This document shows, piece by piece, positions 15,586-22,576 of a DNA stretch of 32,651 nt. The position numbers were made by a program, and so were the translations under genes. Each line of letters begins with the position of its first letter. Within the stretch, counting starts at the first letter, position 1. Source of the stretch: an uncultured Coleofasciculus sp. (GTDB lineage: Bacteria > Cyanobacteriota > Cyanobacteriia > Cyanobacteriales > Coleofasciculaceae); NCBI GenBank assembly GCA_937127375.1, contig CAKZMA010000922.1:1-32651 (forward strand), written 5' to 3'. The notes below the pieces were generated by a model. That model did no database searches and was not told where the DNA came from. It worked only from the letters and a program-made list of their open reading frames with translations.

Positions 15586-16575
15586 TCACACAGCATACTG
15601 CTCTGATTTAAAAAGAGTTGGGTTATTTGAGACAAAGGTAATTACTTCTTTCAACCCAGCCTCCAGTGAATACTGGGGTTGCCAGCCAGTTCTTTCCCTG
15701 GCTTGTGTATTGTCACAGATGAGCTTGAACACTTCGCTTTTACTCGGACGCACTCGACGGCTATCGAGAACAAGGGGTTTGTCACTCTCCATCAAGGAAA
15801 GAATTGTTTTGGCTAACTCTCCAATCGTAATCCCTTTGCCAAAACCGACATTAGTCACCTTGCCAATCGTCTGTTCCGATTCTGCCACGTTGATAAATCC
15901 CCTCACTGTGTCCTTAACATAAGTCAAATCGCGTACTGGGTCTAGTGATCCTAAACGGATCTGATTTTGGGTTAAGGCTTGACTGATGATGCTGGGAATC
16001 ACGGCGCGGGCTGACTGACGTGGACCATAGGTATTAAAGGGTCGAATTGTGGAAACGGGTAAACCAAAGGATAGATAATAGCTTTCAGCCATTTTATCAG
16101 CACCAATTTTAGACGCCGAGTAGGGGGATTGACCCTGCAAGGGATGGTTTTCGTCAATGGGGGTATAGATAGCCGTACCGTAAGTTTCTGAGGTTGAGGT
16201 ATGAACAATCCGTTCGAGGTCGAAGTTTCGTCCTGCTTCTAGGACATTCATCGTGCCTTCGATATTGGTGCGAATATAGCTGCGGGGAGCAATATAGGAA
16301 TAAGGTATCCCGATTAGCGCCGCCAGATGAAAAACAACGTGCTGGTTTTTGACCTGGCGATTGACGAAATCACTATCCTCAATATTGCCAGCGACGGCAT
16401 TCAGGGCGGCTCGATGTTGGGGCGACAATAATTCCAGATTACCCCAATTGTTTTGCGAGTTGTAGTGGATTATCGCTGTAACTTGAGCGCCTGCTTCGAG
16501 CAACGCTTCACATAGATGACTACCAATGAAGCCACCTGCGCCAGTCACGACAACGTTTTTGCCAGTCCACCTCAT
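15586..16575 (-). CDS. NAD-dependent sugar 4,6-dehydratase-like SDR (LegB-like)
   Basis: Encodes 329 aa, extended SDR family. NAD-binding TGAGGFIG (Gly12/Gly15/Gly18) is at the N-terminus. The active site shows Thr128-Ser-Glu130 in TSTSETYG and Tyr152-xxx-Lys156 in PYSASK. The Thr-x-Glu pattern fits 4,6-dehydratases rather than simple epimerases. NNWGNLELL and SYIAPRSYIRTNIEGTMNVLEAG resemble the LegB/LLPSF_EDH group, which dehydrate NDP-N-acetylglucosamine. The ATG has a good ribosome-binding site (AGGAG-type) and opens the left operon after a 244-bp gap. No LegC-type aminotransferase is seen in the window, so a legionaminic-acid pathway is not supported here. A 6-deoxy-hexose product is the more modest inference. 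Confidence 0.87.
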   Translation of the reverse strand: MRWTGKNVVVTGAGGFIGSHLCEALLEAGAQVTAIIHYNSQNNWGNLELLSPQHRAALNAVAGNIEDSDFVNRQVKNQHVVFHLAALIGIPYSYIAPRSYIRTNIEGTMNVLEAGRNFDLERIVHTSTSETYGTAIYTPIDENHPLQGQSPYSASKIGADKMAESYYLSFGLPVSTIRPFNTYGPRQSARAVIPSIISQALTQNQIRLGSLDPVRDLTYVKDTVRGFINVAESEQTIGKVTNVGFGKGITIGELAKTILSLMESDKPLVLDSRRVRPSKSEVFKLICDNTQARERTGWQPQYSLEAGLKEVITFVSNNPTLFKSEQYAV

Positions 16576-16600
16576 TCCTCACTCCTTACCTAACTGATGG

Positions 16601-16662
16601 AGAAGACTTGCGATCGCGCCATCCCTCAATGGGCTGCAATACAGAGTACATAGTAGTCTTCT
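16601..16662 (-). promoter_or_regulatory. probable promoter region of the left operon, with an 8-bp inverted repeat
   Basis: AGAAGACT (16601-16608) and AGTCTTCT (16655-16662) are exact inverted repeats just upstream of the LegB-like SDR start at 16575. A HIP1 octamer lies between them. The gap after the YfhO genes is the natural place for a promoter driving the left operon, but no firm -35/-10 pair is visible. Confidence 0.3.
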
Positions 16663-16717
16663 GGATGTACATTGTCGGTATCATACCATGATGACTGGAT
16701 CAAGGAAGTCTAAATCG

Positions 16718-16810
16718 AATGGCACGCTGATTAAGGCTGGTGGGCAGTACCCATCCTACGCTATATTAAGCGTTTTGCTGATCCGCAAATGCACGCTTTT
16801 CAGTGCCATT
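16718..16810. mobile_element. MITE-like 93-bp element
   Basis: The ends are near-inverted repeats: AATGGCACGCTGA on the left and TCAGTGCCATT on the right, differing by an indel. Inside is GGTGGGCAGTACCCATCCTACG, a member of the GTGGGCA-TGCCCAC palindrome class also seen at 30000-30014. There is no coding capacity. It ends 10 nt from the stop codon of the YfhO-type gene. Confidence 0.4.
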
Positions 16811-16819
16811 GAGTCTAAA

Positions 16820-19648
16820 TCAATTAAGTCGTTCCTGGCTACGCGACAGTTTCCAGCCTAAATAGGCTAATAAAACCAGAGACGCACTACTTACGCCCAA
16901 GCCAATATGAAAACTGACCGGATTGAACTCAAAGGTAACCCGATGCTTTCCGGCGGGAACTTGAACACCTCGCAGGACATAGTTGGTTTGAAAGATAGGT
17001 GTCGTTTTACCATCAATTGTGGCTCTCCAACCGGGGTAATAAACATCACTTAATACCAGGAAAGCTGGAGAGGTTGAATCCGTCTGAATTTCGATTTGAC
17101 TATTTGATAGACTGATAATTTCGGCAGTCGCTGCCACGTCTGGATTCTGGGCTTTAAACCTTAGCGGTGCTTCAACCAAAGCCACTTGCTCAGGTTTGTA
17201 AGTGCGCCCATCCGGTAATCGAGAGGATTGAATCGCTTCGAGGACTTGATTAGGCTTTGCACTGATAACTTCTGGGACTAACCAGGCTCGAGGCATTGCC
17301 TGTAAATTTTCATAAACCATGGTTTGGTTAATATCCTCAACATGATGCCAACGTGCGGTGTTTGATAATTCGGTGATTGGATAAGATTGATTCGTGGTTT
17401 TGTCAATAACACTGATTTTTTGGAGGCTAATAGAGCCAACGGGACTTATCCACTTAAGCGATAGACGTTTCACATTGTTTAACGAGTTCAGAGGAAGAAG
17501 ACTTACATACTGATGACCCTGACAGCTGGGAAAAGACTCTCGCACTACCGGAAAACTTTCAAAGATTGGCGCTTTCCGATGTTTCATTTGAGGACGTACA
17601 TCGGTACAATCATAAGCCCATTCCGACGTATCTCTCCCAGCCCGCAGGCTTTGAGTCATACTCTTGCCATTGGTATCACGAACTTCAATACGCAATACTT
17701 CAGTATTATCCGCTATTTGTGCAGCACACCCCAATGAACTCACAATACCAATAGCGGTTGCCGGAATAGAATCAGGAACCTGAAAATCCACAGAATTAGG
17801 TTGGACAACTCCACAACCTGAACCCAAGGATAGGCTTAAATTATCCTGAGACCAAGAGACGCCGTTGGCATCAGAAAGGGTTGATACTTTAGGGATAAAT
17901 ACATACCGTATTGATAGAATATCTAAACTGTGATTAGACCGAAATCCCCAGTTTCCCTGCACCTGTCCAGCGGGGTTCATCCCCAGGACTTGGCTAATTC
18001 TAGACAGAATGAGAGGTCCATAGCCACTGGAATTAGGAATCCCCCATAGCCGTGATAAATTAGGAGCTAATGCGTCACGACCAGCATACCCTCCTTGAAT
18101 AGGTAAGATACGTTGGTGATTTTGATTGAGACGCTCCTTGTACGTTTGGGCAACTACAGTTGGTTGAAGAGCGTTTTGGTGTGGGGATGATTCTTGCCAT
18201 ATATAAAACCAGCCAAAACTACCCAAGTCAATGATTAAAACTAAAACCAGCAGCGGTTCAATTAACTTCAATGTTCTCCACTTGCCCCAGATGAGCAAAA
18301 TCGCTACAGCGATCGCGAAAATGACTAGAGGCACTGCCAAGGCTCGATTAGACCAAGGCAGCAATGTGAGTTGCCGAAAACCAGCCTCACTCGCTTGGGC
18401 TTTAAGCTGATTGGCAAAACTGAAAATTCCGATTAAACTAATCAGCATTACGCCCGTGCTGACTGACACTATTTTCAGGATAAGACGATTCGATACAAGT
18501 TGCTTTTGGATACCGACAACCCCTAACCCGGCTAACACGCTGACCCCTAAACTCATCTCCATAAAATGACGTGTTGGTGCGCGAAATTTGTTGTAAGCTG
18601 GGACATAATACATAATCCGAGCCAGGGGAGTGGCATCACCAAGACTGAGCAATAGGGCAAACACACTTACACCAATCCAAAACCATTTAAGTGGCTTGCT
18701 CGTAGTTGAGAAAAATCCGATAACAGCTAGCAGAATTGGCAGGAGTCCAATGTAGCCCGTTAACTCAGAGAGATTGGCTTCACCAAAGTAGTTAGGAACA
18801 TTGTAAAATGAGTCTGGGAAGTAGTAACCAAATAGATAGGGGAAAAGGAGTTGAATAATTTGATTAACGGGTAAAGCAATACCGGCAAACTCAGAAAAGG
18901 TCAGCTTAGCTCGTACTGTCAGATGACTGAATTCCAGAGTCGGAATAATTTGAATTGCGGCTAAGGCGATACCCAAACTTAATACTAATACACACCATTT
19001 GTAATAGTTCCAGCGACCAACTGGAGCCGAATTCCCTCGAACTCCAATATAAAAGATACTTAACCCAATTCCATAAACAAACATTTGTGGATGTCCAGCC
19101 AGAAAATTACAGGCGACCCCACAGACGCCAATGATTAGCCAGTGAGCTGTTAGGTTATCCCGCAATTTTTCCCACGTCCAGATCAGCAGTGGTATCCATA
19201 GAGCGCTATGAATCATTGCCGTGTGCGTCAAATGTGACATCATGAAGCCACTCATGCCGTAGACAAGACCACTGACAAGAGCAGCTAACGTTGAACCCGT
19301 CAGGGTATAAACATAACCATAAGCAAAACAACTCGCTAAGATATAGGCAGAACTAAAAAAAACGTTCCAAGAATTGGGAATCAGGGAAAAAAAGAGAGAG
19401 AGAGGATACCAGGTTTCAACTTGCGGATCTGCCGCAACGGGAAACCCAGACAGGATCAAGTTTGTCCACAGTACTCTGGGTGAATAAAATGCCGGGACAT
19501 AGTAAATTAATCCATCTGAAGGCGCCAGTAATCTTTCGGAAAATATGACAGGGGAAAAGAATAATGTGTAGAACGCTGGAAAAAATAAAATCGGCAACAG
19601 GACAGAACTGAATTGGCTCCCTGGTTTAAAATATAGGTTGAACGGCAT
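16820..19648 (-). CDS. YfhO-type GT-C membrane glycosyltransferase, paralogue A
   Basis: Encodes 942 aa. The first ~480 residues hold about a dozen hydrophobic helices. The first extracytoplasmic loop carries APSDG (Asp45) and AADPQVETWYP (~72-82), matching the acidic loop of YfhO/GT-C enzymes. The C-terminal half is a large extracytoplasmic beta-rich domain ending in SDVYYPGWRATIDG and a final membrane helix (GLGVSSASLVLLAYLGWKL). In Bacillus and Listeria, YfhO transfers a sugar from undecaprenyl phosphate to lipoteichoic acid; the acceptor here must differ because cyanobacteria lack teichoic acids. The gene follows paralogue B by 19 nt. The 3' end shares a near-identical DNA stretch with paralogue B (16872-17053 versus 19735-19916). 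Confidence 0.87.
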   Translation of the reverse strand: MPFNLYFKPGSQFSSVLLPILFFPAFYTLFFSPVIFSERLLAPSDGLIYYVPAFYSPRVLWTNLILSGFPVAADPQVETWYPLSLFFSLIPNSWNVFFSSAYILASCFAYGYVYTLTGSTLAALVSGLVYGMSGFMMSHLTHTAMIHSALWIPLLIWTWEKLRDNLTAHWLIIGVCGVACNFLAGHPQMFVYGIGLSIFYIGVRGNSAPVGRWNYYKWCVLVLSLGIALAAIQIIPTLEFSHLTVRAKLTFSEFAGIALPVNQIIQLLFPYLFGYYFPDSFYNVPNYFGEANLSELTGYIGLLPILLAVIGFFSTTSKPLKWFWIGVSVFALLLSLGDATPLARIMYYVPAYNKFRAPTRHFMEMSLGVSVLAGLGVVGIQKQLVSNRLILKIVSVSTGVMLISLIGIFSFANQLKAQASEAGFRQLTLLPWSNRALAVPLVIFAIAVAILLIWGKWRTLKLIEPLLVLVLIIDLGSFGWFYIWQESSPHQNALQPTVVAQTYKERLNQNHQRILPIQGGYAGRDALAPNLSRLWGIPNSSGYGPLILSRISQVLGMNPAGQVQGNWGFRSNHSLDILSIRYVFIPKVSTLSDANGVSWSQDNLSLSLGSGCGVVQPNSVDFQVPDSIPATAIGIVSSLGCAAQIADNTEVLRIEVRDTNGKSMTQSLRAGRDTSEWAYDCTDVRPQMKHRKAPIFESFPVVRESFPSCQGHQYVSLLPLNSLNNVKRLSLKWISPVGSISLQKISVIDKTTNQSYPITELSNTARWHHVEDINQTMVYENLQAMPRAWLVPEVISAKPNQVLEAIQSSRLPDGRTYKPEQVALVEAPLRFKAQNPDVAATAEIISLSNSQIEIQTDSTSPAFLVLSDVYYPGWRATIDGKTTPIFQTNYVLRGVQVPAGKHRVTFEFNPVSFHIGLGVSSASLVLLAYLGWKLSRSQERLN

Positions 19649-19667
19649 AGAATTTATGTTCCATTTG

Positions 19668-22568
19668 TTAAGTCATGCTTGGGTTATCTATCTTGTTCTG
19701 GCTTCGCGAAAGTTTCCATGCTAAATAACCCAACAAAACCAGAGACGCACTACTCACGCCCAAGCCAATATGAAAACTGACCGGATTGAACTCAAAGGTA
19801 ACCCGATGGTTTCCGGCGGGAACTTGAACACCTCGCAGGACATAGTTGGTTTGAAAGATAGGTGTTGGTTTACCATCAATTGTGGCTCTCCAACCGGGGT
19901 AATACACATCACTTAACACCAGGAAAGCCGCAGAAGTGGAATCCGTTTGCACCTCAACGTGGGTATTCGATAGACTCAGAACTTGGGCAGTCGCTGCCAC
20001 GTCGGGATTTTTGGCGTTAAAGTTGAGGGGTGCTTCTACCAAAGCCACCTGAGTCGGTTCGTAAGGGCGCCCATCCGGTAATCGAGAGGATTGAATCGCC
20101 TCAAGTACCTGCTTAGGCTCAGCACTGACAACCTCTGGAACTAACCAGGCTCTAGACATAGCTTGCCGATTCTCATAAACATGAGCGCCCCAGTAGCCTC
20201 CACCATTGGAGGGTTTTTCCCCAGAAGCTGGAATATCCGGCATCCGCCGCCACCGATTTGGGTTACCTATAGCGCTGGAAACTTCTGTAATCGGGTAGGA
20301 TTGCCCGGTTGACTGATTAATCAGACTCATCTTATGAAGGGTAATTGCACCCGATGCGCCAATCCATTCCAACTGGATGTCTTGAACCGGATTCATCAGG
20401 TTGAGGGGTAGCACGCTGAGGTAATTGTGGCGCTCACAATCGGGAAAAGAGGGTCGTTTATGGGGAACACTGCTAAAGATGGGCGCTCGTTTATGCTGCA
20501 TTTGAGGTCGTACATCGCTACAGTCATAAGCCCATTCCGCCGTATCTGTGCCAGCACGCAGCGTCTGAGTTACAGTCTCTCCGGTGACATCCTGTACTGA
20601 AATTCGCAAGACTTCTGCATCATTAGACAACCCTTGGGAACAAGCCATGGAACTGACCAGTCCAATCGCGGTGACTTGAGGCTGAGAGGGTACATAAAAT
20701 TTAACCGAGTTCGACGGATTAGTCAGACAATCTTGCCCCAGACTGAGGTTCATATCTCCACTATGCCAACCGATGCCTTGGCTGTTGGTTATAGGGGTCA
20801 ATCCCCAACGAGGGATGAAAATATAGCGCACAGCCATCAGATCCAACGTCCGGTTCGAGACTCCCGCCCATTGTCCCCAAACATTTCCGGCTGCTCCCAT
20901 GGGAAATAACTCACTATATCGGGATAACATCAACGGTCCGTAACCGCTAGCGCTGGGAACTCCCCAAATCCGGGAGAGATTGGGCGGCATTTCATGGAAA
21001 TTTCCGCTTGCCCCTCTCGGCGTTAAGATCCGCTGCTGACGTTGAGTCAGTTTATCTCGGTATTGGGCAATAACAGTCGTCGGGGTTAAGGCATCTTGAC
21101 TCGGTGCACCATACCGCCACTCATAAAACCAGCCGAAACTGCCGATATCAATCACTAGCAACACCAATACCAGAACACCCCATTGAGAGGGTTTGGCGTT
21201 GATTGAATAGAGAACCACGGTTATCGCCAGCAAAAAAATGACTAGGGGAACTCCTACCGCAGGATTCGTCCAAGGCAGAAAACTCAGGGGTTGAGAACCC
21301 GCTGCTATGGCTTCTGACTCTAGCGCACCGGAAAAAATGAAAATACTGGTTAAGGCAATGAGGAAAATGCCAGCACTAATCTTAATGATCTTAAAGCGCA
21401 ACAGTTTGGAAACCGCTTGGGTTTGAATCGCGGCAACCCCCAACCCTGCCAGTACACTCACTGCCAAACCCACTTCCATCAGGTGCCGCGCTGGGGCGCG
21501 AAACTTGTTGTAGACAGGTAGATGGTAGGTCAAATAAGCCAACGGTTTCCCCAAGGCGAGTAAGAGGGCGATCGCACCCGCACCTAACCAAAACCGGGCA
21601 ATGGGTCGATCCCGATGTACGATAAATCCAACTATCGCCAGCATTAGAGGCAGTAATCCCATATAACCCGCCATTTCGGTGAAATTCCAGCCACCAAAAT
21701 AAGGGGGATCGTAAAAGGAATTGAACGGTCCACCGCCACCAAACAGATAGGGAAACAGAAACTGCAGAATTTGTTCTATTGGTAGCGAAAAGCTAATAAA
21801 CTGATTGAACGTCATCCGCGATCGCAATCCCAATCCTGACAACTCGGCTGTCGGGATCAGTTGAATCGCCGTCAGACTTATACCTAGGGCGATAACCGCC
21901 AAATAGGTTCTATAGTACCTCCAGCGACCCACGGCTGCTTTCCCACCGAGACAAAGAACATAGATTGTACTCAGACCCAAGCTATAAAAGGAAATTTGGG
22001 GATGTCCTGCCAAAACACTACAACTCACAGCCAAAGCACCGATAACAAACCACAGGGGACGGATGCGATCGCGCAGCCTGTCTGCTGTCCAAATTAGCAG
22101 GGGCATCCACGCCGCCCCATGAATAATCACCGTATGACCCAAATGAGCGATCATAAAGCCACTCATCCCGTAGATGATACCACTGACTAAGGCTGCCAAT
22201 CGCAACTGGGTGAGGCTGTAAACATAGCCATAAGTAAAGCAACTCGCTAATACATAGGCACAGAGAACAAAGGCATTCCAAGAGTTAGGAATAAGCGAAA
22301 AGAATAGAGAAATCGGATACCACGTCTGAGTCTGGGGATCAGCCGCTACCGGGAATCCCGACAGAATCAAATCCGTCCATAAGGTGCGAATCGAGTAGAA
22401 CGCGGGAACATAAAAAACAATTCCATCTCCTGGGGCAAGCAATCGCCCTGAGAAGATGACTGGCGCAAAGAAAAGGGTATAAAGGAGTGTAAAAAATAGG
22501 ACGACTGAGAGCGGATGAAGGATGCCAGACTGAAATAATTTTTTTGTGCTGAAGCTAATCAATTTCAC
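19668..22568 (-). CDS. YfhO-type GT-C membrane glycosyltransferase, paralogue B
   Basis: Encodes 966 aa, with the same plan as paralogue A: an N-terminal multi-helix GT-C region with APGDG (Asp48) and AADPQTQTWYP, a big extracytoplasmic domain, and a final helix. Alignment by eye shows conserved blocks throughout (for example YGMSGFM, LAGHPQ, YNKFRAP, IWGVPSASGYGPL, WAYDC). Compared with A it has an insertion of about a dozen residues (GEKPSNGGGYWGAH) before VYENRQAMSRAWLVPEV. The GTG start is preceded by GAGG. It sits 8 nt after the double GT4 gene and 19 nt before paralogue A. Function is inferred as in A: sugar transfer on the periplasmic side. Whether the paralogues differ in sugar or acceptor cannot be told from sequence. 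Confidence 0.87.
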   Translation of the reverse strand: MKLISFSTKKLFQSGILHPLSVVLFFTLLYTLFFAPVIFSGRLLAPGDGIVFYVPAFYSIRTLWTDLILSGFPVAADPQTQTWYPISLFFSLIPNSWNAFVLCAYVLASCFTYGYVYSLTQLRLAALVSGIIYGMSGFMIAHLGHTVIIHGAAWMPLLIWTADRLRDRIRPLWFVIGALAVSCSVLAGHPQISFYSLGLSTIYVLCLGGKAAVGRWRYYRTYLAVIALGISLTAIQLIPTAELSGLGLRSRMTFNQFISFSLPIEQILQFLFPYLFGGGGPFNSFYDPPYFGGWNFTEMAGYMGLLPLMLAIVGFIVHRDRPIARFWLGAGAIALLLALGKPLAYLTYHLPVYNKFRAPARHLMEVGLAVSVLAGLGVAAIQTQAVSKLLRFKIIKISAGIFLIALTSIFIFSGALESEAIAAGSQPLSFLPWTNPAVGVPLVIFLLAITVVLYSINAKPSQWGVLVLVLLVIDIGSFGWFYEWRYGAPSQDALTPTTVIAQYRDKLTQRQQRILTPRGASGNFHEMPPNLSRIWGVPSASGYGPLMLSRYSELFPMGAAGNVWGQWAGVSNRTLDLMAVRYIFIPRWGLTPITNSQGIGWHSGDMNLSLGQDCLTNPSNSVKFYVPSQPQVTAIGLVSSMACSQGLSNDAEVLRISVQDVTGETVTQTLRAGTDTAEWAYDCSDVRPQMQHKRAPIFSSVPHKRPSFPDCERHNYLSVLPLNLMNPVQDIQLEWIGASGAITLHKMSLINQSTGQSYPITEVSSAIGNPNRWRRMPDIPASGEKPSNGGGYWGAHVYENRQAMSRAWLVPEVVSAEPKQVLEAIQSSRLPDGRPYEPTQVALVEAPLNFNAKNPDVAATAQVLSLSNTHVEVQTDSTSAAFLVLSDVYYPGWRATIDGKPTPIFQTNYVLRGVQVPAGNHRVTFEFNPVSFHIGLGVSSASLVLLGYLAWKLSRSQNKIDNPSMT

Positions 22569-22576
22569 CCCTCACC

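Noticed and set aside
15586-16575. Legionaminic-acid pathway based on the LegB-like dehydratase
   Set aside because: No LegC aminotransferase, LegI synthase or LegF cytidylyltransferase is visible in the window.
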